A DNA stretch of 64,000 bases, taken from the NCBI GenBank assembly GCA_016794925.1, contig JAEUIW010000006.1, forward strand, positions 1 to 64,000, written 5' to 3'. Origin of the DNA: Phycisphaerae bacterium. GTDB lineage: Bacteria > Planctomycetota > Phycisphaerae > Phycisphaerales > UBA1924. A program made the translations under genes and the position numbers. Below are positions 19,539 to 28,709 of this stretch, in pieces (positions within the stretch are counted from its first letter, which is position 1; every line of letters begins with the position of its first letter). The notes under the pieces were generated by a model that saw only the letters and a list, made by a program, of their open reading frames with translations, did not search any database and was not told the DNA's origin.

Positions 19539-20942
19539 ATGGTGAAGATTCGGTTTCTCGGCGCTGCGGGTGAGGTCACGGGTTCGTGCTACCTCCTCCG
19601 CACGGACCGCGCGCGCGTGCTGGTGGATTTCGGCATGCACCAGGGGGGGGCGCTGGCCGACCTGCGGAATCGCCGGCGTGTGATCCCGGATCCCTCGGAG
19701 CTGGATGCGGTGATCCTGACGCACGCGCACCTGGATCACTCGGGAAGGCTGCCGCTGCTGACGAACGGGAACGGTTCGGCGTACCGGGGGGAGATCCACG
19801 CGACGCCCGCGACGTGCGAGATCACGCCGATCATGCTCGCGGATTCGGCCCGTCTGCAGGTGCAGGACGCGGAACGCGAGCGGGTTCGGAGGGGCCGGCA
19901 GGGGAAGGTGACCGACGGGGCGCTGTATGACGAGGACCAGGCCGCGGCGGTGTGCCGGCTGCTTCGGGCGCTGCCGTACGACGAGGCGCGGGAGGTCGCG
20001 CCGGGGGTTCGGGCGCGGCTGGTCGACGCCGGGCACATCCTGGGTTCGGCGTCGGTGGAGTTGACGATCGATTCGGGGGGGAGGCGATTCGTGCTGGTGA
20101 TGTCGGGGGACGTGGGGGAGGTCGGCTCGCCGATCCTGCGCGATCCGACGACGTTCGCGACGGCGGACGCCCTGATTCTGGAATCGACGTACGGCGATCG
20201 CGACCACAAGGCCCTGGGCCCGACGCTGGACGAGCTGGTCGAGGTCGTCTCGCGCGCGCAGCGCGATGGCGGCAAAGTGCTGATCCCGGCGTTCGCGATC
20301 GGGCGGACGCAGACACTGATCTACCACCTGGCGGCGTTGCGGCGGTCGGGCCGCATGGGGCCGATCCCGGTGTACATCGACAGCCCGATGGCGAGTTCGA
20401 TCACGGCGTTGTACCGGGCACACCCGGAGCTGTACGACGAGCAGACCCGCCGGGAGATCACGGCCGGGGAGCCGCCGCTGGCATTCCCGGGGCTGCGGTT
20501 CACGGGCACCGCGGAGGAGTCTCGGACGCTCAACACGCTGGAGGGGCCCGCGGTGGTGATAGCCGCGTCGGGGATGTGCACCGGTGGCCGGATCCTGCAC
20601 CACCTCAAGCACCACCTGTGGGAGCCGACCACGAAGGTGGTCATCGCGGGGTACCAGAGCGAGGGGAGTCTGGGGCGGCAACTGGTGGACGGGGCGCGTC
20701 GGGTGAGCATCATGGGGGAGCCGATCGCGGTGCGCGCCAGCGTTCACACGTTGGGCGGGTTTTCGGCGCACGCCGGTCGGACGACGCTGCTGCGATGGGC
20801 GGGGGGCTTCTCCCGCGCCCCGGACCGGGTGTTCCTCACGCACGGCGAGAGCGGCCCGCGGCGGGCGCTGGCCGATGCCCTGGCGGAGCGGTGGGGGGCG
20901 GCGCCGGCCCTGCCGGGGTATGAGGAGGAGGTTGAACTGTGA
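19539..20942 (+). CDS. MBL-fold beta-CASP RNA-processing hydrolase
   Basis: A 467-residue metallo-beta-lactamase-fold protein of the beta-CASP (CPSF73/YSH1-like) group that cleaves RNA in characterised members. Metal-ligand motifs: THAHLDHSG (HxHxDH), DAGHILGSAS, SGDVGE, and the C-terminal GGFSAHAG and LTHGE His motifs. The beta-CASP insertion has PAFAIGRTQ and ASGMCTGGRILHHL, and the RMMBL segment follows. Start ATG has GAGGGG upstream. It overlaps the next gene by 4 bp, implying coupling to the queuosine precursor transporter. Confidence 0.9.
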   Translation: MVKIRFLGAAGEVTGSCYLLRTDRARVLVDFGMHQGGALADLRNRRRVIPDPSELDAVILTHAHLDHSGRLPLLTNGNGSAYRGEIHATPATCEITPIMLADSARLQVQDAERERVRRGRQGKVTDGALYDEDQAAAVCRLLRALPYDEAREVAPGVRARLVDAGHILGSASVELTIDSGGRRFVLVMSGDVGEVGSPILRDPTTFATADALILESTYGDRDHKALGPTLDELVEVVSRAQRDGGKVLIPAFAIGRTQTLIYHLAALRRSGRMGPIPVYIDSPMASSITALYRAHPELYDEQTRREITAGEPPLAFPGLRFTGTAEESRTLNTLEGPAVVIAASGMCTGGRILHHLKHHLWEPTTKVVIAGYQSEGSLGRQLVDGARRVSIMGEPIAVRASVHTLGGFSAHAGRTTLLRWAGGFSRAPDRVFLTHGESGPRRALADALAERWGAAPALPGYEEEVEL

Positions 20943-21751
20943 GCGAGATGGGCACCGATGCGCGGACGCGGGACGGGGGGCGGGGAGGGGCGGGAGCGGG
21001 AGGCGGCCGCGCCTACCGCTACTACGAGCTGGTGATGGCGGGTTTCGTGACGGTGCTGCTGTGCTCAAACCTGATCGGCCCGGGCAAGTCGTGCGCGGTG
21101 AACGTGGGCGTGCCGATCGTGCCGGGATGGGACGGCGCGGGGGGGTTGGTGTTCACGAGCCTGCTGGTTTTCGGGGCGGGGAACATCTTCTTTCCGATCA
21201 GTTACATCTTCGGCGACATCCTGACGGAGGTATACGGGTACGCCAAGGCGAGGCGGGTGATCTGGGCGGGCTTCGGGGCGATGGTGTTCGCGACCATCAT
21301 GTCGAAGGTTGTGATCGCGCTGCCCGCGAATCCCCATGAGCCGTTCAACGAGAAGTTCGTGCCCGCGGTGGAGCTGGTGTTCGGGAACACGGGCCGGATC
21401 GTGGCCGCGTCGATGCTGGCGTTCTGGGTCGGGGATTTCGTCAACTCCTACGTGCTGGCGCGGATGAAGGTGATCACGGGGGGCCGGCACCTGTGGATGC
21501 GAACGATCGGATCGACCATCTGCGGGCAGGGCGTGGACAGCGTGATCTTCTATCCGATCGCGTTCTATGGAATCTGGGACCACTCGACGCTGATCAAGGT
21601 GTCGCTGTTCAACTGGGTTTTCAAGGTGCTGGTGGAGGCGCTCATGACGCCCGTGACGTACGCGCTGTGCGGTTTCCTGAAGCGAGCGGAAGGGGAGGAC
21701 TACTTCGATCGTGATACCGACTTCAATCCGTTCACGCTGAAGGACCGATGA
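20939..21751 (+). CDS. Queuosine precursor transporter (YhhQ/VUT family)
   Basis: A 270-residue membrane protein with about six hydrophobic segments. The FPISYIFGDILTEVYGYAKAR segment and the later WVGDFVNSYVLARMK and RTIGSTICGQGVDSVIFYPIAF segments are the hallmark of the YhhQ family, which imports preQ0/preQ1 for the tRNA-modified base queuosine. A GTG start at 20939 overlaps the preceding stop and has GAGGAGGAG 8 nt upstream; an ATG at 20948 is the alternative. The N-terminal 20 residues are Gly/Arg-rich and cytoplasmic. Confidence 0.9.
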   Translation: MSEMGTDARTRDGGRGGAGAGGGRAYRYYELVMAGFVTVLLCSNLIGPGKSCAVNVGVPIVPGWDGAGGLVFTSLLVFGAGNIFFPISYIFGDILTEVYGYAKARRVIWAGFGAMVFATIMSKVVIALPANPHEPFNEKFVPAVELVFGNTGRIVAASMLAFWVGDFVNSYVLARMKVITGGRHLWMRTIGSTICGQGVDSVIFYPIAFYGIWDHSTLIKVSLFNWVFKVLVEALMTPVTYALCGFLKRAEGEDYFDRDTDFNPFTLKDR

Positions 21752-21848
21752 GCGATGCGAGCGGGGAACGGGGCGATGTGCGGCGGAGTCGGGGCGCACC
21801 GGCCGGGCGTGCGACAGGCGATCGCGGGGCGAGCGTGAGGAGGTTTCG

Positions 21849-24467
21849 ATGAACGCATCGGGAAGGGATGTCGTGGCGCTGGTGTCGCCGTGGCTTTTCA
21901 CAGCGGTTGTCGCGGCGGGCGGGAGGGCCGACGTTCTGCCCGGGAGCGACTGGGCGACAACAGGGACGGATTGCCGCGTGTTCGCCGCGGGCGACGTGGA
22001 TGGGGACGGATTTGCGGACGTTGTGACCATCAACGGCAACCGCGACCTGTGCGTGGCGCGATCGGTGAAGGGATGGAAGAGCGGGCCGTGGGCGGGCGCG
22101 GCGGCGGATGTGGACCCGGGCAGCGCGGCGATGTTCGTGCTGCCCGCGCCCGGTGGGGGCGGGGGCGAGGTGATGGTGGTGGCCGCCGGTGGGGGATCGG
22201 TGCTGCTGTTCTCAGAGCTTCGGGAAGGGAAGTTCGCGAACCGGAAGACGCTGGTCGCGCCGCCTGGCGTGGCGCTGGTCGGCCGGGTGAACGCGGCGGA
22301 GCGGACGGTCTTCGATGCCGCCGGCGGCGCATGGAAGGTCGGAACCGACGGCTTTGCGCGCGCGGTGGGGACCGGGGTCGGGGAGGAGAATCTGGTCGGG
22401 CGCGTTTCGCCGCCGCCGTACGAACCGGGGGCGCTCCCGCTGGCGTCGTTCGCGAGTCACGGCGCGGCGTCGGGCGACTGGGCGTGGACGGTGTTCGAAG
22501 CCACGCGGCCGCACGCGCACCGGGTGATCCGCGCGGCGGTTACGGGGAGCCCGGATTCCAATGACCGCGATCTGGACGGGCTGTCGGACGCGGAGGAGTC
22601 GGCGCTGGGGACGGATCCTCGCGATCGGGATACGGACGGCGACGGGTTGCTGGACGGTTGGGAGGTGAAGGGCCTGCCTCGGGACGTTGAGCTGGGGGAC
22701 CGGATCGCGCTGTACCGCGCGGATGCCTCGGAGTCGGAGCGGGAGAACATGCTCAGCCCGCTGCGCCAGGACGTGATCGTGATGGTGAGCCCGTTCGAGG
22801 GCGTGGATCGCAAGGCGTTCGAAGGGGAGATGCCGAAGATCCGGCGCCTGTTCCGGGACATGAATTTCGTGAATCGCGACGGCACGCGGGGGTTGTGGGT
22901 GCATTTCAAGATGGACCCGAGCGACATCCCCAAGGCGGAGCACGGCAAGCCCTGGTGGGACCTTGGGAACGCGCGGCTGAAGGACGCGGAGCGCGGGTTG
23001 ATCCACTGGCTGCAGGTGACGCCGTGGGGGGGCGGGCAATCGAGCGAGACCGGGGACATGGGGGGAGCGGGTTGGGGGCATGACGTGTTCGCGCACGAGT
23101 TCGGGCACCAGCTCTCGCTGAGCCATTCGGGGGATTCGGAGGCGGCGTGGTGCCCGCTCTACACGTCGCTGATGTCGTACGCGTTCTCGTACGGGTTCGA
23201 CGGGAAGCACGAGGGGATTCACTTTTCCGACGGCCGCTTCAGGGAAACGGTCCTGGACGAGCGGCATCTGGCGGAGCGGCTGCCGTATCCCTACGAGCAA
23301 CTCAAGTACCTCGCGAACTGGCCATACCGGTTCACGCTCAAGGACGCGGGTGACGGGACGACGCTGATCGACTGGAACCACAACGGCGCGTTCGATGAGG
23401 GCGAGGTGGCGGCGGACGTGAACTACGGGGGCTCGACGTACTGCGGGGTGCGGCGCGAGCACGAGGCGATCGCGTCCGCGCCGTGCCTGGCGTACGTGGG
23501 GCCGACGTGCGTGCTGCTGGCGGCGGACAGGACGCGCGACCATCTGTGGATGAAGTCGTACCTTGGCGACGAGAAGTGGTCGGAGAAGCGTCCGATCGCG
23601 AATTCCGGGACGGAGCGCGACCCCGTGCTGGTGGGGGGGCCGGAGTTCGGGCTGGTGCTGCACCACCACCTGTACAACTGGCGGGTGACGCGGTTCACGG
23701 TGGGCGAGGCGGGCGCGGTGGGCGCGCCGGTCGCGATCCCGAATCTCTCCTCGTTCGAGCTGAACGCCTGTCGGGTCGGGGATCGGGTGCTGCTCGTGTG
23801 CCGCCGGGATGATGACTCGCTGGAGTACCGATGGCTGACGTTTGCTGGGAACGACTTCGGCAAGCCGACGGTGACCCCGGCGGTGAAGCTGGAGTCCCGC
23901 TCGCTGGTCACTCCCGGGCTGGCGGTTGATCCGTCGGACGGCCGGGTGGTGCTGGTGACGTCGATGCACAATTCTCGGGGCGGGGTGTTTGCGATGCGTG
24001 TGACGTGGCTGAAGGTGCAGGGCGACCGGCTGTGGGAGCAGGAGACTTCGTGGACGCGGGGCGAAGGGTCCGGGAACGGGTGCTGCTCACGGCCCGTGGT
24101 CGCGTTCACGGATTCGGGGCAACTCAACATCTTCCATCATGGCGGTCCGGATGATTCGGGGCAGATGATCGCGTACCGGACGAGCCGGGTGGGGAACCGG
24201 ACGCTCGACGAGGGCTGGCTGACCTGCATGCTGTACGATGTGTGGACACGATCGCGGGTGCCGGTGGGGTTTGCCAACGGCCCGCAGGGCGCGATCTACG
24301 CGTATCGCTGGGACGCGGGGGGCGAGCACATCAACTGGCTGGCCACGGCGCATATCGGGTTCGGCATCGAGGGCGTGCCGATGCGGGACTTCAACGACGG
24401 GGCGAAGGTGTCCGCGTGGGGGATCCGGCACTCGATCCTCACGATGCGGCACGCCGGGGGCGATTGA
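21849..24467 (+). CDS. Secreted metzincin-like metalloprotease with FG-GAP and Ca-binding repeats
   Basis: An 872-residue exported protein. The N-terminus is a weak signal peptide (hydrophobic residues about 9-24). An FG-GAP/VCBS-like segment DVDGDGFADVV follows. A thrombospondin type 3-like calcium stretch (about 238-275) has DSNDRDLDGLSDAEE and DRDTDGDGLLDGWE. The zinc site HEFGHQLSLSH begins at about residue 416: it has the HExxHxxxxxH spacing of metzincins but Ser where Gly is usual. A plausible Met-turn (SLMSYAF, Met442) follows. The C-terminal 350 residues are beta-rich and unrecognised. GAGGAGG lies 7 nt before the ATG. Proteolysis is inferred from the motif only. Confidence 0.7.
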   Translation: MNASGRDVVALVSPWLFTAVVAAGGRADVLPGSDWATTGTDCRVFAAGDVDGDGFADVVTINGNRDLCVARSVKGWKSGPWAGAAADVDPGSAAMFVLPAPGGGGGEVMVVAAGGGSVLLFSELREGKFANRKTLVAPPGVALVGRVNAAERTVFDAAGGAWKVGTDGFARAVGTGVGEENLVGRVSPPPYEPGALPLASFASHGAASGDWAWTVFEATRPHAHRVIRAAVTGSPDSNDRDLDGLSDAEESALGTDPRDRDTDGDGLLDGWEVKGLPRDVELGDRIALYRADASESERENMLSPLRQDVIVMVSPFEGVDRKAFEGEMPKIRRLFRDMNFVNRDGTRGLWVHFKMDPSDIPKAEHGKPWWDLGNARLKDAERGLIHWLQVTPWGGGQSSETGDMGGAGWGHDVFAHEFGHQLSLSHSGDSEAAWCPLYTSLMSYAFSYGFDGKHEGIHFSDGRFRETVLDERHLAERLPYPYEQLKYLANWPYRFTLKDAGDGTTLIDWNHNGAFDEGEVAADVNYGGSTYCGVRREHEAIASAPCLAYVGPTCVLLAADRTRDHLWMKSYLGDEKWSEKRPIANSGTERDPVLVGGPEFGLVLHHHLYNWRVTRFTVGEAGAVGAPVAIPNLSSFELNACRVGDRVLLVCRRDDDSLEYRWLTFAGNDFGKPTVTPAVKLESRSLVTPGLAVDPSDGRVVLVTSMHNSRGGVFAMRVTWLKVQGDRLWEQETSWTRGEGSGNGCCSRPVVAFTDSGQLNIFHHGGPDDSGQMIAYRTSRVGNRTLDEGWLTCMLYDVWTRSRVPVGFANGPQGAIYAYRWDAGGEHINWLATAHIGFGIEGVPMRDFNDGAKVSAWGIRHSILTMRHAGGD

Positions 24468-24566
24468 ACGAGGTTCTTTGTTCGTCGTGCTAACAGGGGT
24501 CGAGCGGCGTGCGTCTTACTGGCTGGTGCGGGGCCACCCGGCTTTGCCCAAACCAGGAGACCGAGC

Positions 24567-25277
24567 ATGATTCGAGCGATGCGATTCGGGGCGGCGGGGA
24601 TGGTTCTGGTCGTGGCGGCGGGGGTGTTCGGTGGACCGCCGTTGCTGTGTCATCCCTTGGACATCGGGGATGCGAAATCGATCCCCCGGGACGACGGATC
24701 GGCGCGACTCTCGAACGAGGCGGTCATGGATGGCGCGAACAACGTGCTGCGAACGAGCGAGGACCTGGTCGTCCACATCGAGACCATCCGGCGTGCCGCG
24801 ATGCACCTGGGGGACGCGCGGGGATCGATCACCGAGTTCTATGCGGACACCTGCGCCCGCGCGTTGGACGCGGAAACAGGTCCGGATCGGAAGGTGGCGG
24901 CGCGGGCATGGTTCGACGCGGCGTACCTGACGGCGGTGCGCGTGGAAATGGGTTGGGACAGGCATGAGAAGCGGGACGACCGCACGGGCCTGCCCGCCGG
25001 GTACGCCTGGCTGCGCCGCGCAATCGACATGAGCGAGGGAGCCGTTCCGGAGATGCACCTGGCGGCGGCCATGATGCTCATTGATCGGCGCGCGGACCCG
25101 AAGGGCGAGAACGCGAAGCTGTTCGGCGATCATGCTCGGAAGATGCTGGAGGGGACCAAGCCGGGGTCGCTCCTGGCCAAGAATGCGGAAGGATGGTTCA
25201 AGCACTTCGGGCTGAACCCGAACGATTTTCGCGGCGCTCGGGCGGCCGTCTCGGATCGGACTGTTGAACGCAAGTGA
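24567..25277 (+). CDS. Exported protein of unknown function
   Basis: A 236-residue protein with a signal peptide (hydrophobic residues about 6-24, FGAAGMVLVVAAGVFG). The mature part is mostly helical, with helices rich in Ala, Arg and Asp and a repeat-like AAMHLGD/AAMMLID pattern as in TPR or Sel1-like proteins, but no clear repeat consensus. GGAGA lies 9 nt upstream of the ATG. Its last 14 bp overlap the TTG start of the ECF sigma gene, so it is probably part of that operon and might be related to its signal. No family recognised. Confidence 0.6.
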   Translation: MIRAMRFGAAGMVLVVAAGVFGGPPLLCHPLDIGDAKSIPRDDGSARLSNEAVMDGANNVLRTSEDLVVHIETIRRAAMHLGDARGSITEFYADTCARALDAETGPDRKVAARAWFDAAYLTAVRVEMGWDRHEKRDDRTGLPAGYAWLRRAIDMSEGAVPEMHLAAAMMLIDRRADPKGENAKLFGDHARKMLEGTKPGSLLAKNAEGWFKHFGLNPNDFRGARAAVSDRTVERK

Positions 25278-25860
25278 TCCGAGCCTGGCGCTGACGACAA
25301 GCCCGGTCGTTGCTCCGGAGCGCGACGGGGGAGCGGGGACGGTGTGCGCGGCCCGGTCGGGTGATCGGGCCGCGTTCCGTCGTTTGTACGAGTCCCATGC
25401 TGGCGCGGTGCGCGCGGTGCTGCTGGCGCGGCGGGGGGTGACCGCCGCCGACGCGGATGATCTGACGCAGGAAGTATTTCTGACCGCGTGGAGCAAGCTC
25501 CACCGGCTGAGGGATCCTTCGGTGTTCGGGCCGTGGGTGCTGAGCATCGCGAGGAGGAAGTGGCTGACCTGGCTGCGATGGGGACGGGCTCGACCGGCGT
25601 TCCGCCTGGTGGGCGGTTGGGAGCCGTCGCGCCGCGGCGGGGACCCGGTTGATCGTGGAGGCGACGCCGAGCGCGTGCTCCGTGCGATCCGCGCGCTGCC
25701 CGGCGCGTATCGGGAGACGCTGGTGATGAGGCTGGTGGAGGGCATGTCGGGGCCGATGATCGCGGCGCGGACGGGGCTCTCGCACGGATCGGTGCGGGTG
25801 AATCTGACGCGCGGGATGGCGCTGTTGCGGCAGCGGTTGCGCCGGGAGGATGAACCATGA
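25264..25860 (+). CDS. ECF-type RNA polymerase sigma factor
   Basis: A 198-residue sigma-70 family protein. Region 2 spans FRRLYESHAGAVRAV to DDLTQEVFLTAWSKL and PWVLSIARRKWL; region 4 spans ALPGAYRETLVMRLVEGMS to the helix-turn-helix GLSHGSVRVNLTRGMALLRQRL. There is no region 1 or 3, hence ECF type. The start is probably the TTG at 25264, inside the end of the preceding gene; a start downstream is possible since the first 25 residues are not needed for region 2. The stop overlaps the next gene by ATGA. Confidence 0.85.
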   Translation: MNASDPSLALTTSPVVAPERDGGAGTVCAARSGDRAAFRRLYESHAGAVRAVLLARRGVTAADADDLTQEVFLTAWSKLHRLRDPSVFGPWVLSIARRKWLTWLRWGRARPAFRLVGGWEPSRRGGDPVDRGGDAERVLRAIRALPGAYRETLVMRLVEGMSGPMIAARTGLSHGSVRVNLTRGMALLRQRLRREDEP

Positions 25861-26825
25861 GCACGCGGGATGACGCCGATGGGGTGTCGTATCTCTGGGA
25901 CGGCACGGGGCCGGTTGATCCTGAGGTCGCGGAGCTCGAAACGCGGGTCGGGTTCCTGCGTCGGTCTCGACATGCGGCGGGGCTCCCTTCGCTTCCGGAC
26001 CAAGGCGATCTGCGGGCGCGTTCGAGGCGGAGGATGCGGGTCGCCGCGATGATCGTGTTTCTTGTGGGCGCGACGGGAGGCGGGTCGGCTTGGCTTTGGG
26101 GCGTGGGTGGGAACCATGCGGCGTGGGAAGTGATCTCCGATTCGGGATCGGGGACGGGCGCGGCGACGACATCCCTCCGAGTCGGGAAGTGGCTGCAGAC
26201 CGGGGTGGACGCGGGCGCCGAGTTGCGTGTGCCGTCGCTCGGGCGGGTCACGGTGAAGGCGGAATCGCGCGTGCGGCTGGTGCGATCGGCGATGTCTGAG
26301 AAGAGGATCGAATTGGCTCGAGGGACGATCGAGGCGTTCATCACCGCGCCGCCGCGCGTGTTCCTCGTTGATACGCCGACGGCGCGAGCCGTGGACCTGG
26401 GCTGCTGGTACACGCTGAGCGTGGAGGCGGATGGATCCACGGGGCTGCGTGTGCGCGGGGGCATGGTGGAGTTGCACGCGGGCCGGGATGAGTCGCGGGT
26501 TCCGGCCGGCGCGGTGTGCGTCGCGACGCGGGCCGGGCTGGGCGTACCCCGATTCGAGGATGCTCCGGAGACGCTGGTGACGGAGCTCGGTCGGTTTGAG
26601 AATGGCGACGAGTCCGGGCTGGATCGGATGCTGGCCGCCGCGCGTCCGCGTGACGCGATGACGCTCTGGCATCTCGTGGGGAGGGTCTCCCCTGCGAACC
26701 GCGAACGGGTCATGCGGGGGCTGGCCGCATTGGTCCCGGCGCCGGATGGGCTGGCGGTCCCCGAGGGAACTGTGCAACCTGAGCTGATGAATGCGTGGTG
26801 GGAGGCGGTTGCACGGCAGTGGTGA
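25857..26825 (+). CDS. FecR-like putative anti-sigma membrane protein
   Basis: A 322-residue protein with an N-terminal cytoplasmic part of about 55 residues, one membrane helix (about 61-81, VAAMIVFLVGATGGGSAWLWG) and a periplasmic FecR-type domain. That domain shows LRVGKWLQTGVDAGAELRVPSLGRVTV, GTIEAFITAPPRVFLVDTPTARAVDLGCWY and LRVRGGMVEL. FecR-domain proteins transmit outer signals to the cognate ECF sigma factor. ATGA overlap with the sigma gene supports that pairing. No TonB receptor is nearby. Confidence 0.8.
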   Translation: MSTRDDADGVSYLWDGTGPVDPEVAELETRVGFLRRSRHAAGLPSLPDQGDLRARSRRRMRVAAMIVFLVGATGGGSAWLWGVGGNHAAWEVISDSGSGTGAATTSLRVGKWLQTGVDAGAELRVPSLGRVTVKAESRVRLVRSAMSEKRIELARGTIEAFITAPPRVFLVDTPTARAVDLGCWYTLSVEADGSTGLRVRGGMVELHAGRDESRVPAGAVCVATRAGLGVPRFEDAPETLVTELGRFENGDESGLDRMLAAARPRDAMTLWHLVGRVSPANRERVMRGLAALVPAPDGLAVPEGTVQPELMNAWWEAVARQW

Positions 26826-28379
<1,554 letters not shown>

Positions 28380-28437
28380 GCCGGTCTCGTCTCTGCCGCG
28401 ATGCGCTCGCGGGTTCAACATCCATCCGCGCGGACCC

Positions 28438-28466
28438 AAACCCCCGACCAACGTCGGGGTTTTTTG
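28438..28466 (+). terminator. Rho-independent terminator after atpD
   Basis: Stem CCCCGAC/GTCGGGG (28442-28448 with 28453-28459), loop CAAC, then six T residues at 28460-28465. It ends the atpD transcript. The remaining stretch to 28709 holds the promoter listed at 28624-28652 and no gene that I can see. Confidence 0.9.
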
Positions 28467-28623
28467 TTTGCAGCATGATTAGGAACCGACGTAACAGCCC
28501 CGGCAACGTCGCCCGTCCTGAGTCAGGTTCGGACCCGAGATGACCGGGGAAGCCGGTTCCGAACGAATGGAAATGGACGGGGGTCTCGATGCGATCGAGG
28601 ATCGGAAGGACAATCAAGATCTC

Positions 28624-28652
28624 TTGAAGCGGGGCTCGTCGTTTGTTAGCAT
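28624..28652 (+). promoter_or_regulatory. Probable promoter of the M48 protease operon
   Basis: TTGAAG (28624-28629) and TAGCAT (28647-28652) are separated by exactly 17 nt. The downstream genes 28710-31438 overlap or adjoin and could be read from it. Confidence 0.4.
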
Positions 28653-28709
28653 GACAATCGGGAAGGCAGGATCGTGAACGGGCGGTGGGTTCAAGCGGGA
28701 GGTTCGCGC

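Noticed and set aside
22212-23969. 585-codon frame on the minus strand
   Set aside because: Antisense to the secreted metzincin-like gene, which has a signal peptide, ribosome binding site and zinc motif.
24516-26777. 753-codon frame on the minus strand
   Set aside because: Antisense to the secreted unknown, ECF sigma and FecR genes; Arg/Pro/His-rich composition.
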